DNA of 64,000 nucleotides from Clostridiales bacterium (GTDB lineage Bacteria; Bacillota; Clostridia; Oscillospirales; Acutalibacteraceae). The position numbers and the translations under genes were made by a program. The stretch is from the NCBI GenBank assembly GCA_012840445.1, contig DULI01000008.1:372001-436000 (forward strand). The letters are read 5' to 3'. The notes beneath the pieces were generated by a model. That model made no database searches, had not been told where the DNA came from, and worked only from the letters and a program-made list of their open reading frames with translations. Below, one piece after another: positions 17,061-26,376 of the stretch (position 1 is its first letter; every line of letters begins with the position of its first letter).

Positions 17061-17572
17061 TGTTCAGCACCACTTTGCACATCTTTGCCCATATCACAAC
17101 TGTAAACCCATTCCACATTATCTCCGGGTTTAAGAACATAATCCGAACAGCTAACACTCATTATTTCCCCGTTTACTTTATACAGCCACCCAGAAAGTTG
17201 GCCGCATGATTTTTCTTTCAAACCGTTTATCCCTTGAATGTATACAAAACGCCCGTAGTTTTTATATTCAAGTTTAATATTGCCTTTTTCGGCAGCATGT
17301 CTTAACACATCGAAAACTGTCTGTCCGTCAACCAGGCCGTATTCGGTTTTAGGCAGAATCATTCCATCCGGCGGAAGTTTAGATTTTAGACTATCATCGA
17401 GTTTATCTGAATTTTCAAGCACAGTTTTACAGGAAATAGACAAAACTATTTTACTATGTGAAGCTTCGTTTTGACTGCTTAAATAGTATTTTTCAGGTGT
17501 TCTTATATCTATAAAAAAAACAGCCAAAATTATCGCTAATATAACCGCCAGCGCCAGTAATATTTTCTTCAT
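17057..17572 (-). CDS. Membrane-anchored DUF4430 protein (putative cobalamin-binding)
   Basis: 171 aa. Seen: an N-terminal hydrophobic anchor (residues 3-21) without a lipobox Cys, then an extracytoplasmic domain with the DUF4430 pattern: DGQTVFDVLRHAAEKG (about 83-98), YIQGINGL (about 111), SGWLYKVNGE (about 126-135) and PGDNVEWVYS (about 149-158). Known: DUF4430 is related to the C-terminal domain of transcobalamin and intrinsic factor and often sits next to ECF genes. Inference: it captures B12 or a related corrinoid outside the cell and hands it to the ECF importer encoded directly downstream. First gene of the operon. Confidence 0.85.
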   Translation of the reverse strand: MKKILLALAVILAIILAVFFIDIRTPEKYYLSSQNEASHSKIVLSISCKTVLENSDKLDDSLKSKLPPDGMILPKTEYGLVDGQTVFDVLRHAAEKGNIKLEYKNYGRFVYIQGINGLKEKSCGQLSGWLYKVNGEIMSVSCSDYVLKPGDNVEWVYSCDMGKDVQSGAEQ

Positions 17573-17740
17573 TTTTCACCTCTTATTGTCATTTAATTAG
17601 CTTTATTATATTATAAACACACCTTTGTTTCTATACGAATTAATCAATCATTTAAATAAACTTTACAAAATGTTCGGAAATTCCCATTTCAGTTGAATTA
17701 TACTAGTCTCCAGCATACTAAATTCAAAGGGGATTTAAAT

Positions 17741-20104
17741 GTGCTGACACTCAAAGACATAAAAAAGTCATATAGAATCGGAGAAATAGAAACTAAGGCT
17801 TTAAACGGGATAAGTGCCTCATTTCGCGAAAAGGAGTTTGTTGCAATCCTTGGCACATCCGGATCGGGAAAAACCACGCTTCTTAACATAATAGGCGGCC
17901 TTGACCGTTACGATTCGGGAGAACTTACCTTTAAGGGCAGAAAAACCTCCGACTTTAGCGACAAGGACTGGGACGCCTACCGCAACAACACAATTGGTTT
18001 TGTATTTCAAAGTTACAACCTTATAATGCACCTGTCCATTGTTGAAAACGTCGAGCTTGGAATGACCTTAAGCGGTGTTTCTGCTTCTGAAAAACACCGC
18101 AGGGCTGTTGAGGTATTAAAACAGGTAGGCCTTGAAGACCATCTGCATAAAAAGCCCAACCAGTTGTCGGGCGGACAGATGCAACGCGTGGCAATTGCCC
18201 GTGCGCTGGCAAATGACCCCGAAATACTGCTGTGCGACGAACCCACCGGTGCACTGGACACTACAACCAGCGCTCAGATTATGGATCTGATAAAAGAGTT
18301 GTCCAAAGACCGGCTTGTTATTATGGTAACCCATAATCCTGATATTGCCCAGAAATACGCCGACAGGATTATCCGGCTGGAGGACGGACAGATAATTTCC
18401 GACAGCAACCCTTATGAAACCACCCAAAGCAACGAAAACTTTAAACTCAAAAAAACCAGTATGAGCTTCTTTACAGCTCTAAAACTTTCGTACAACAACC
18501 TAAAAACCAAAAAATTCAGAACCTTTTTAACTGCTTTTGCTTCAAGTATCGGTATTATCGGAATTGCCGTAATCTTAAGCCTGTCTACCGGATTTAAAAG
18601 GCAGATTGATATATTCCAAAGGGATACAATGGCCGAGTTCCCAATAATAATATCCCAGACCACCGCGGAGCTTAACCCTGAAAACATTGAAACCATGCGT
18701 GAAAAATTCAAAGAAAATATAACCGGTACTGCAGAATACGCTGATACCCACGAGGTATACCTGTATGACCCGTCCGAAAACACCATAATGCACAAAAACA
18801 ACTTTACCGACGAGTTTATGGAATATCTTAAAAACATTGACCCCGAAATCTGCAGCAGTATCGGCTATACCCGCATTGTTAATATGAACGCTTTAAGGCA
18901 TACCGACAGTGGCGAAATCAAGCCGGTGTCTTTCTTAAACCCGTTGAACAACCAAAACAAGCGCAATATGTATGATATATCAAGCATGGAGGAGGCTGGG
19001 CTTTCGTCCTATCCCAAACAACTTAAAGCCGACGACCAGAGTTATTTAGAAAAAAATTATGAAGTGCTTTATGGAGAATATCCAAAAAGCCCGACAGATT
19101 TAGTTCTGGTAATAGACACCCGGAACCGTATAAACAAGAAAACGCTTGAAGCCTTGGGATTCGATACCGACGGCAGGGAATCTATCAGCTTTGAAGATAT
19201 AGTAGGTACCGAGATTAAAATTGTGCCCAACGACAATTACTACGTCAAAACCGAGCTTGGCAACTTCATACCAAATCAGGACTTTGAGACAGTATATAAC
19301 TCTGAGGGCAACATCACTGCAAAAATTGTCGGTGTTGTTCGCAAAAAGAAAAGCTCCAGAATAGGTTTGCTTGGAAACGGCATAGCTTATAGCGACGAGC
19401 TTGCACAACTGATACTGGATACGGCCGCCGATTCCGAAATTGTCAAAGCTCAAAAAGCATCCAACCGCAATGTAATAGATATGAGCGAACTCGACGAAGA
19501 ATCCAAGGAACAGTTTTTGGCATATTTGGGCGGGGACCCCAAACCCTTCATGATTATGATATACCCTGAAAACTTTGAAGATAAGGATGCGGTAATATCC
19601 TATCTTGATAAGTACAACGAAGGAAAGAATATCGACGACCAAATTGTTTACACCGATCTTGCGGGGTCGGTTGCGGATTTAACCAGCGGAATTATGGATG
19701 GTATTACAATAGTTTTGATAGCCTTCGCAGCCATATCCCTGGTCGTCAGCCTTATCATGATATCCATTATTACTTACATTTCGGTACTTGAACGCACAAA
19801 AGAAATTGGTATTTTAAGGTCTCTTGGCGCCAGGAAAAAAGACATTACGCGCGTGTTTGATGCCGAAACCTGTATTATAGGCGTGTTTTCCGGTCTTATA
19901 GGAATAGTAATCTCTTACCTGCTGACCTTCCCAATAAACAGTATTTTATATAAACTAACCGAGCTTGAAAACGTATCCCACTTAAAGCCAACACATGCAA
20001 TCTTTCTAATTATACTTAGCACAATCCTTACAATATTGGGGGGACATATCCCGGCAAGGATGGCTTCCAAAAGAGATCCGGTTGTGGCTTTGCGCAGCGA
20101 ATAA
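17741..20104 (+). CDS. ABC transporter with fused ATPase and FtsX-type permease (MacB-like)
   Basis: 787 aa from GTG 17741, supported by AAAGGGG nine bases upstream; an upstream TTG at 17693 has no ribosome site. Seen: ATPase with Walker [10 protein letters not shown] (about residue 38), signature LSGGQMQR (about 142) and Walker [12 protein letters not shown] (about 163); a membrane segment at about 265-285; a large extracytoplasmic domain; then three membrane segments in the last 150 residues with the FtsX/MacB pattern ([20 protein letters not shown]). Known: such fused exporters act in peptide, antibiotic or lipoprotein handling. No two-component system or bacteriocin gene sits beside it, so the substrate is open. 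Followed by a terminator. Confidence 0.9.
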   Translation: MLTLKDIKKSYRIGEIETKALNGISASFREKEFVAILGTSGSGKTTLLNIIGGLDRYDSGELTFKGRKTSDFSDKDWDAYRNNTIGFVFQSYNLIMHLSIVENVELGMTLSGVSASEKHRRAVEVLKQVGLEDHLHKKPNQLSGGQMQRVAIARALANDPEILLCDEPTGALDTTTSAQIMDLIKELSKDRLVIMVTHNPDIAQKYADRIIRLEDGQIISDSNPYETTQSNENFKLKKTSMSFFTALKLSYNNLKTKKFRTFLTAFASSIGIIGIAVILSLSTGFKRQIDIFQRDTMAEFPIIISQTTAELNPENIETMREKFKENITGTAEYADTHEVYLYDPSENTIMHKNNFTDEFMEYLKNIDPEICSSIGYTRIVNMNALRHTDSGEIKPVSFLNPLNNQNKRNMYDISSMEEAGLSSYPKQLKADDQSYLEKNYEVLYGEYPKSPTDLVLVIDTRNRINKKTLEALGFDTDGRESISFEDIVGTEIKIVPNDNYYVKTELGNFIPNQDFETVYNSEGNITAKIVGVVRKKKSSRIGLLGNGIAYSDELAQLILDTAADSEIVKAQKASNRNVIDMSELDEESKEQFLAYLGGDPKPFMIMIYPENFEDKDAVISYLDKYNEGKNIDDQIVYTDLAGSVADLTSGIMDGITIVLIAFAAISLVVSLIMISIITYISVLERTKEIGILRSLGARKKDITRVFDAETCIIGVFSGLIGIVISYLLTFPINSILYKLTELENVSHLKPTHAIFLIILSTILTILGGHIPARMASKRDPVVALRSE

Positions 20105-20119
20105 CCCAAAAGCAATACT

Positions 20120-20143
20120 GGGGAGATGTATTCACATCTCCCC
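20120..20143 (+). terminator. Terminator after the MacB-like gene
   Basis: GGGGAGATGT pairs perfectly with ACATCTCCCC around ATTC, followed by TATTTTTGTTT. Confidence 0.88.
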
Positions 20144-20151
20144 TATTTTTG

Positions 20152-20180
20152 TTTACAAATTAACAATTCTACACTATAAT
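20152..20180 (+). promoter_or_regulatory. Promoter of the two-gene ABC operon
   Basis: TTTACA (20152-20157), 17-base spacer, TATAAT (20175-20180), 30 bases ahead of the GTG start. Confidence 0.75.
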
Positions 20181-20210
20181 CTTAACAAAAGCATTTAAGG
20201 GGGTTAGTCA

Positions 20211-21089
20211 GTGGCAATAATAGAGACATATAATCTGACCAAATACTACGGAAAAATCCGCGGTATTGAACAGCTTAATCTCACCGTAAATGAAGGGGAT
20301 TTTTTCGGATTTATCGGTCCTAACGGGGCGGGTAAAAGCACAACTATTCGTACTTTGCTTGGACTTGTGTCCCCTACTTCCGGGAGTGCTACAATCTTTG
20401 GAAAAGATATTAAAAATACTACTGGTATATTAACTGATATAGGTTACATCTCATCTGAGATAAGCTTTTACAGCGGTATGCGAGCTGGCGAAATTATAGC
20501 TCTGTCGGCAAAGCTTCGGAATAAAGATTGCTCGAAAGAGGCAAAAACGCTTTGTGAGCGGCTACAGCTTGACCCGTCCCGTAAGGTTGAAGAGCTGTCC
20601 CTTGGCAACCGTAAAAAGGTAGGCATTGTGTGTGCCATGCAGCACAGGCCAAGACTTTATATTTTTGACGAGCCGACCAGCGGGCTCGACCCGCTCATCC
20701 AAAAGGAATTCTTCGATTTGCTTTTTGAACGGCAGAAAGAAGGGGCCACAATTTTCCTCTCTTCCCACGTGCTGTCTGAAATCCAACGCTTTTGCAACCG
20801 AGCAGCGATTATTAGGCAGGGCAGGATTGTTGCCTGCGGTACGGTTAACGAGCTGTCGAAGACCCACGCCAAAAGGGTCACACTGTATAAAGCAACCCAT
20901 ATTCCTGAAATTGATGGGATTTTTGACGTTCAAACCGCCCATGACAGTGTCAGTTTTTTGTATAAAGGCGATATTAAAGATTTAATTGCAGCCCTTCAAA
21001 ATTTAACTTTTACCGATATTTCAATCACTGAACCTAACTTAGAAGAAATTTTCATGCATTTCTATACCCAAGGCGGTGATAATCAGTGA
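20211..21089 (+). CDS. ABC transporter ATP-binding protein (ABC-2 exporter)
   Basis: 292 aa. Start GTG at 20211 after AAGGGGG. Seen: Walker A GPNGAGKST (about residue 38), signature LSLGNRKK (about 129), Walker B LYIFDEPTSGLD (about 148) and H-loop SSHVLSE (about 183), then about 80 residues of C-terminal extension typical of DrrA/CcmA-type ATPases. Known: it energises export by the permease encoded next. Its TGA overlaps the GTG of the permease gene, so the two are coupled. Substrate unknown; drug, peptide or Na+ export are options for this family. Confidence 0.9.
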   Translation: MAIIETYNLTKYYGKIRGIEQLNLTVNEGDFFGFIGPNGAGKSTTIRTLLGLVSPTSGSATIFGKDIKNTTGILTDIGYISSEISFYSGMRAGEIIALSAKLRNKDCSKEAKTLCERLQLDPSRKVEELSLGNRKKVGIVCAMQHRPRLYIFDEPTSGLDPLIQKEFFDLLFERQKEGATIFLSSHVLSEIQRFCNRAAIIRQGRIVACGTVNELSKTHAKRVTLYKATHIPEIDGIFDVQTAHDSVSFLYKGDIKDLIAALQNLTFTDISITEPNLEEIFMHFYTQGGDNQ

Positions 21090-21874
21090 CGTTATATTTA
21101 CACGAATTGAAACATGGCCGTAAGGCACTTATTATCTGGGGCGCGGTTATTGCCTTTATGCTATTTATCTGTATGATTATGTTCCCGGAAATGAAAAAAC
21201 AGATGGATTCTGTCAGTGAGATGTTTGCCAACATGGGCGGTTTTACGGCTGCCTTTGGAATGGATAAAATTGATTTTGGCACCGCTATGGGGTTTTACGG
21301 CATAGAATGCGGCAACATATTAAGTATAGGCGGAGGTTTTTTCGCAGCACTGATTGGCATTTCAGCTTTATCTAAGGAAGAAAAGAATAAAACCGCTGAA
21401 TTTTTATTGACCCATCCGGTTAGTAGAATAAATATTGTTTTTCAAAAACTTTTGAGCATTATCACACAGGTAATTCTGTTGAACATTTGCATTACAGCGA
21501 TTTCAGCGCTGTCATTTGCTTTGATTGGCGAAAATCTGGCAGTACGCGAATTTATGCTGCTGCATTTGGCCTATTTAATTTTGCAGCTTGAGCTCGCGTG
21601 TATTTGCTTCGGTATCTCTGCTTTTATAAGCCGGGGCAGCATCGGCATTGGCATTGGAATTGCGGCTTTGCTATATTTTCTAAATATAATCGGGAATATC
21701 AGCGACAAGGCCGAGTTTGTAAAATATATAACTCCTTTCAAATACGCCGAAGCGGCAGACATTATTTCAACCGCAAAGCTTGACACCACCTTAATTTTAA
21801 TTGGTACAACATATTCAATAGTTGCAGTGGCAGTAGCATTCATGAAGTATACCAAGAAAGACATTGCAAACTAA
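21086..21874 (+). CDS. ABC-2 type transporter permease
   Basis: 262 aa. Start GTG at 21086. Seen: six hydrophobic segments (around residues 16-38, 85-105, 128-150, 158-178, 185-205 and 235-255), with the cytoplasmic EFLLTHPVSR motif (about 105) common in ABC-2 permeases of this subtype. Known: pairs with a DrrA-like ATPase as a homodimeric pore. Directly coupled to the ATPase gene and followed by a strong terminator. Confidence 0.88.
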   Translation: MTLYLHELKHGRKALIIWGAVIAFMLFICMIMFPEMKKQMDSVSEMFANMGGFTAAFGMDKIDFGTAMGFYGIECGNILSIGGGFFAALIGISALSKEEKNKTAEFLLTHPVSRINIVFQKLLSIITQVILLNICITAISALSFALIGENLAVREFMLLHLAYLILQLELACICFGISAFISRGSIGIGIGIAALLYFLNIIGNISDKAEFVKYITPFKYAEAADIISTAKLDTTLILIGTTYSIVAVAVAFMKYTKKDIAN

Positions 21875-21880
21875 GGTTTA

Positions 21881-21916
21881 CAAACAACAAATCCGCCTAA
21901 CGGCGGATTTTGTTTG
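21881..21916 (+). terminator. Terminator of the ABC operon (works in both directions)
   Basis: CAAACA-A-CAAATCCGCC pairs with GGCGGATTT-TGTTTG around a TAA loop. T-rich and A-rich flanks allow it to serve the convergent polysaccharide operon ending at 21941 as well. Confidence 0.85.
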
Positions 21917-21940
21917 TATTTAATCAGATGATTATTCAGT

Positions 21941-23098
21941 CTAAAATTTTCGCCAAACCATTTTATTTACAATTCCAGTATAACTTTGAATTAATTTCAC
22001 GACCTTTACTGAAACGTTTTCATCAAAATAATCCGGCACCGTCGCTCCATAGTCGCCATTATTATCCATCTCTACAGCCAAGTCAACCGCTTGGAGCACC
22101 TGCTCTGTATTGATTCCCGCAAGAACAAAATTTCCCTTATCTAATGCTTCCGGTCGTTCTGTTGAGGTACGAATGCAGACCGCAGGGAATGGATTACCTA
22201 TCGACAGAAAATAACTGCTCTCCTCAGGCAATGTCCCACTGTCAGAAACTACAGCAAAGGCGTTTATCTGAAGCTGATTGTAATCGTGAAAACCAAGCGG
22301 TTGGTGCTGGATTACCCGCTTATCAAATACAAAGCCGCGTTTTTCAATAAATTTTCTGCTCCTGGGATGGCAGGAATAAAGTATAGGCATATCATACTTT
22401 TCGGCCATTGCGTTGACGGCGCCCATTAAACTGAAAAAGTTTGCCTCAATATCAATATTTTCCTCTCGATGGGCAGAAAGCAAAATGTATTTGCGCTTTT
22501 CAAGGCCGATTTTTTTTAGGATTTGGCTGGACTTTATCTGCTCAAGATTTGCATGCAAAACTTCTGGCATAGGCGACCCGGTAACAAAGATTCGCTCTTT
22601 TGGAGCACCTTCTGCCAATAGGTATCGGCGCGCATGTTCTGTGTAACACAGGTTTACATCCGCAACATGGTCTACAATGCGCCGATTTATCTCTTCCGGC
22701 AAATTTTCATCAAAGCAGCGGTTCCCCGCCTCCATATGAAAAACAGGAATTTTAAGCCGTTTTGCACTGATTGCTGATAGCGTCGAATTGGTATCCCCCA
22801 AGACCAGCAGTGCATCCGGCATTATTTCCGACATTAAATTATAGCTTCTCGAAATTATATTCCCAATGGTTTCGCCAAGGTCAGAACCTGCAGAATCAAG
22901 GTAATAATCAGGCTGGCGCAGTTTTAAATCCTCAAAAAATATCTGATTTAACGTATAGTCATAATTCTGGCCGGTGTGGACCAGGATATGGTCAAAATAC
23001 ATGTCGCACTTTTTTATAACCTCAGATAACCTGATAATCTCGGGCCTAGTACCAACTATTGTCATTAATTTCAATTTATTCATTTTTTCCTCTCTCAC
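21941..23098 (-). CDS. wecB: UDP-GlcNAc 2-epimerase-type enzyme (non-hydrolysing; WecB/CapG/WbjD-like)
   Basis: 385 aa. Seen: TIVGTRPEIIRLSEV at the N-terminus, HTGQNYD (about 42), HMEAGNRCFDENLPEEINRR (about 120-139), LLSAHREENID (about 207) and SDSGTLPEES (about 283), all hallmarks of the non-hydrolysing 2-epimerases. Known: WecB makes UDP-ManNAc, while CapG/WbjD/WbvD epimerise C2 of UDP-L-sugars. Here it directly follows a 4,6-dehydratase/5-epimerase and a reductase, so the L-sugar role is more likely. Last gene of the polysaccharide operon, and its start overlaps the end of the reductase gene. Confidence 0.9.
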   Translation of the reverse strand: MREEKMNKLKLMTIVGTRPEIIRLSEVIKKCDMYFDHILVHTGQNYDYTLNQIFFEDLKLRQPDYYLDSAGSDLGETIGNIISRSYNLMSEIMPDALLVLGDTNSTLSAISAKRLKIPVFHMEAGNRCFDENLPEEINRRIVDHVADVNLCYTEHARRYLLAEGAPKERIFVTGSPMPEVLHANLEQIKSSQILKKIGLEKRKYILLSAHREENIDIEANFFSLMGAVNAMAEKYDMPILYSCHPRSRKFIEKRGFVFDKRVIQHQPLGFHDYNQLQINAFAVVSDSGTLPEESSYFLSIGNPFPAVCIRTSTERPEALDKGNFVLAGINTEQVLQAVDLAVEMDNNGDYGATVPDYFDENVSVKVVKLIQSYTGIVNKMVWRKF

Positions 23099-23949
23099 AG
23101 TTTATAATGTGGATACATGTTTTTATGTTTCATTACCCAATCAGCAAGTTCTGATACCATAATCTCATAATCAGGGATTAGATAATCAAAATCATATTTG
23201 GTGCGCTTTAGTGATTTGTTATCGACTACATTTTCTGAGGGCATTATTGTTATTCTGTTATTCCTAAAATAACGGTTAAACAACTGCAAAAGCTCGTATT
23301 TGGAAATAGGATGGTCAGGAACCATATTATATAATCCATGCGCCTTTTGTTTAGCTGCAGCTTCTATTGTTTTAGCAAGTTGAAGTGTAGTCTGGCCGGT
23401 CCATATTGCATTAGTATATCCATTGATAGGACCCTGCTGTTTCATAAACCAGTTAAAAAGGCCTATTCCCTCAGGATTTAGATCAGGTCCAACAATCGAA
23501 TTGCGAATTGTTAGATTTTTGCCGTCTTCCAGTTCTCCAAGACCTTTTGATCTGCCATAAAAAGATTCGCTGTCACGATAGTCAGATTCAGTATAACCAC
23601 CGCGTTTGCCGGAAAAAACGCAGTCAGTGCTGATATGTATAACTTGTGTCTTTGTGTCAGAGGTTATATCTGCAAGAAAATGAGGTAAATATGAATTCAA
23701 TAATGTCGCCAACGCCTTATTATTTTCAGCAAACTGATTTAGGATTCCTATACAGTTGATGATTACATCAAATTTACCCTCATTTACTAATTTTCTAAGA
23801 AAATCTGTATCTTTTGCATCACCATCAACACTGTTTATATATTTTGATTTTGTTCTATCAAATCCAAAAACGTCATGGCCTTGTTCTTTAAAATAGAGAG
23901 AAACAGTGTGACCTGCCATTCCGTTACAGCCGAGTACCAGTAACTTCAT
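23095..23949 (-). CDS. RmlD-like SDR reductase (UDP-4-keto-L-sugar reductase)
   Basis: 284 aa. Seen: Rossmann loop GCNGMAGHTV (about 8-17), STDCVFSGKRGGYTE (about 108-122) and catalytic YGRSK (about 131-135, Y-x3-K). The length and motifs fit RmlD (dTDP-4-keto-rhamnose reductase) rather than CapF, which has an extra C-terminal cupin. Known: in the UDP-L-QuiNAc pathway (WbvB, WbvR, WbvD) an RmlD-like protein, WbvR, reduces the 4-keto-L-sugar. Inference: together with its two neighbours it makes UDP-L-QuiNAc or a close relative. It overlaps both neighbours by four bases. Confidence 0.85.
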   Translation of the reverse strand: MKLLVLGCNGMAGHTVSLYFKEQGHDVFGFDRTKSKYINSVDGDAKDTDFLRKLVNEGKFDVIINCIGILNQFAENNKALATLLNSYLPHFLADITSDTKTQVIHISTDCVFSGKRGGYTESDYRDSESFYGRSKGLGELEDGKNLTIRNSIVGPDLNPEGIGLFNWFMKQQGPINGYTNAIWTGQTTLQLAKTIEAAAKQKAHGLYNMVPDHPISKYELLQLFNRYFRNNRITIMPSENVVDNKSLKRTKYDFDYLIPDYEIMVSELADWVMKHKNMYPHYKL

Positions 23950-24998
23950 CTATTTTCCCCCCACTGTATTAGTTGTTCTTTTATATATGGCAAGGACAAA
24001 AGTTTGTCCTTCACCTGTGAGAGATCAAGCTGAACAGTATTGTTTGAGTTAAATTCGCTTATCGTACTACGGCGTTTGTCACCCTGGGAGAAGTATTTTT
24101 CATAATTTAACCCGCGCTTGTCCGCAGGAACGCGGTAAAAATTACCCATATCAATGGCATTGGCGCATTCCTCGTTGGTGAGAAGAGTTTCATACATCTT
24201 CTCGCCGTGGCGAATACCGATGATCCTGATGGGGTTATCGGCATGGAAAATTTCCTTAACCGCCTGAGCCAGCACACCAATGGTGCAGGCAGGAGCCTTT
24301 TGAACCATAATATCCCCTGATTCAGCATTTTCAAAGGCATATAGTACCAGATCAAGCGCTTCATCCAAACTCATAATAAAGCGGGTCATGGTGGGATCAG
24401 TTACAGTCAGCGGTTTGCCTTCCTTAATTTGTTCTATAAACAGCGGAACCACAGAGCCTCTCGAACATAATACGTTTCCGTATCTTGTGCAGCAGATTGT
24501 GGTACGGTCAGGGGATACAGTCCTGGATTTTGCTATGACCACTTTTTCCATCATGGCCTTGCTTGTACCCATGGCATTGACAGGATATGCCGCTTTGTCA
24601 GTAGACAGGCAGATAACCTTCTTTACCCCTGCCTCAATGGCTGCAGTAAGGACATTATCAGTCCCGATTACATTTGTCTTTACAGCTTCCAGTGGGAAAA
24701 ACTCGCAGGACGGTACCTGCTTTAAAGCTGCGGCATGAAATACGAAATCCACACCATGCATTGCACTTTTTACCGAAGCAAGATCCCGGACATCACCGAT
24801 ATAAAACCTGATTTTATCGGCTGCTTCCGGCATCTTTGCCTGATATTCATGGCGCATGTCATCCTGCTTTTTTTCATCCCGGGAAAAGATCCGGATTTCA
24901 CCAATATCGGTTTTAAGGAAACGGTTTAAAACCGCATTTCCAAAAGAACCAGTTCCCCCGGTGATTAGTAGGGTTTCATTGGCGAAAAGTGAACCCAT
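23946..24998 (-). CDS. UDP-GlcNAc 4,6-dehydratase/5-epimerase (CapE/WbjB/WbvB-like)
   Basis: 350 aa. Seen: GGTGSFGNAVLNRF (about 14-27), SRDEKKQDDMRHEY (about 39-52), STDKAAYPVNAMGTSK (about 127-142, with the M-x3-K variant of the SDR triad), RYGNVLCSRGSVVP (about 167) and GEKMYETLL (about 261). Known: the soluble short form with this pattern removes water across C4-C6 and inverts C5 of UDP-GlcNAc. It starts the three-step L-sugar module (this gene, the RmlD-like reductase, the 2-epimerase). A GGAGG ribosome site precedes the ATG. Confidence 0.9.
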   Translation of the reverse strand: MGSLFANETLLITGGTGSFGNAVLNRFLKTDIGEIRIFSRDEKKQDDMRHEYQAKMPEAADKIRFYIGDVRDLASVKSAMHGVDFVFHAAALKQVPSCEFFPLEAVKTNVIGTDNVLTAAIEAGVKKVICLSTDKAAYPVNAMGTSKAMMEKVVIAKSRTVSPDRTTICCTRYGNVLCSRGSVVPLFIEQIKEGKPLTVTDPTMTRFIMSLDEALDLVLYAFENAESGDIMVQKAPACTIGVLAQAVKEIFHADNPIRIIGIRHGEKMYETLLTNEECANAIDMGNFYRVPADKRGLNYEKYFSQGDKRRSTISEFNSNNTVQLDLSQVKDKLLSLPYIKEQLIQWGENR

Positions 24999-25022
24999 GA
25001 TAGACCTCCTGTATTTTTATAT

Positions 25023-26375
25023 TTATTTTGTAGGTTTTTCTGCAATATAACGGTCAAGTGAAATTTGTTGAAGAACACAATAAGGCGCCAAAACAAAAAT
25101 ATTTGAAAATATAACCAAGATCCAACCCTTATAAATTTTAAATCCAATAAAAAGAAAAACAAATTTAATAACGACTCCAAATGTGTAGCATAACATTTGC
25201 AAACGCATTTTCCCAATGCCACAAACAATTGTCGACAAAATTCCAAGATATATTAGAACACCGCCAAATATTGCAAATGCCAATCCGTAAAAACAATTAA
25301 CTTGAATAGCATTATCTTGAAGCCACAGATTAATGATTAACTGTAAATACGGAATGATAAGAAACTCTGCACCGATTGCCACCCAACCAACCTGTTTTAA
25401 AAATCGGTATAGGCTATTTAACCATGTATAATCTTTTTCAGCCATAGCTTTTGTTACTGCAGACCAAACTGGAGTCAAAGCAAGTGCAAACAACGTTCCT
25501 GGAAGACTAAAAAGGCGATTATATACCTGATACTCAACTACATAAGAAGGATTTAAAAACTGAGATATAAAGAATTCATTAGTATTCATGATTATCATAT
25601 ACATTATTTGGCACCAAAAAAACGTACCTCCCAACTTAAAAACAGCTGTTGCATAATTACGCTTTACATATCTAAAACGAGGGAAACAACTTCTAATTTG
25701 CGTACAAAAAATAAATATGGTTGCAAGTAACAATGGCATATTTGAAGAAACTATATAAAAATCTGCCAACATTACTAAGTTAGATTCTGGGGAACGGGAT
25801 GGTGCTAACAACACAAAAATCAACTGCATTATGCTTGAAATTAAACTTATAAAATTATTTATAGCCGAATACTGCAATGCATATAAAATAGAATTAATAA
25901 GCCGAAAAAAGAACTGAAGCATAATTCCTAAAAACACACTTCGGACAACTCTGAGCATAACTTTAGGTGAAATTAAATCCGAAGAAATATTAAACACCGA
26001 GTTCCAGGGAATAAAATGAGACAATATAAGGCCAGTCAGTGCAATTATTATAGTCAAGACACCAACCATAAAATAAGCAGATGATATATATCCTCTCATT
26101 AAATGCTTATTGTTTTTAGCAATAGCTTCAACCAATTTATTACGCAAACCGTTTCCAATGCCTAAATCAAAATTCAGAACCCAAATCAATACTGACAAAA
26201 TAGTATACCAAACACCTAGAACTTTCTGTTCACTGAAATATCGCATATATGCTGGAATTGTTAAAAAAGAGATGACTAAAGCTGCACCTTTTACAAGGAA
26301 AGCACCGATAGTATTTTTTAATATCAACTGGTTAAGATTATTTGATTTGATTTTTTTAACTAGACTTTTTAGCAT
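25023..26375 (-). CDS. wzx: Polysaccharide flippase (Wzx, MOP superfamily)
   Basis: 450 aa. Seen: about 12-14 hydrophobic segments; starts with a Lys/Asn-rich N-terminus (LVKKIKSNNLNQL) and the first helix GAFLVKGAALVISFLTIPAYM, a usual start for Wzx/RfbX-like proteins. The segment NFDLGIGNGLRNKLVEA (about 70-86) is the conserved first cytoplasmic loop. Known: flips lipid-linked repeat units across the cytoplasmic membrane for polymerisation outside. It sits between glycosyltransferase genes and the nucleotide-sugar module. Very A/T-rich, as usual for such loci. Confidence 0.88.
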   Translation of the reverse strand: MLKSLVKKIKSNNLNQLILKNTIGAFLVKGAALVISFLTIPAYMRYFSEQKVLGVWYTILSVLIWVLNFDLGIGNGLRNKLVEAIAKNNKHLMRGYISSAYFMVGVLTIIIALTGLILSHFIPWNSVFNISSDLISPKVMLRVVRSVFLGIMLQFFFRLINSILYALQYSAINNFISLISSIMQLIFVLLAPSRSPESNLVMLADFYIVSSNMPLLLATIFIFCTQIRSCFPRFRYVKRNYATAVFKLGGTFFWCQIMYMIIMNTNEFFISQFLNPSYVVEYQVYNRLFSLPGTLFALALTPVWSAVTKAMAEKDYTWLNSLYRFLKQVGWVAIGAEFLIIPYLQLIINLWLQDNAIQVNCFYGLAFAIFGGVLIYLGILSTIVCGIGKMRLQMLCYTFGVVIKFVFLFIGFKIYKGWILVIFSNIFVLAPYCVLQQISLDRYIAEKPTK

Positions 26376-26376
26376 A

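Noticed and set aside
17573-17692. Cobalamin riboswitch before the DUF4430/ECF operon
   Set aside because: The B12-box and the expected length of about 200 bases are absent; the region is short and A/T-rich.
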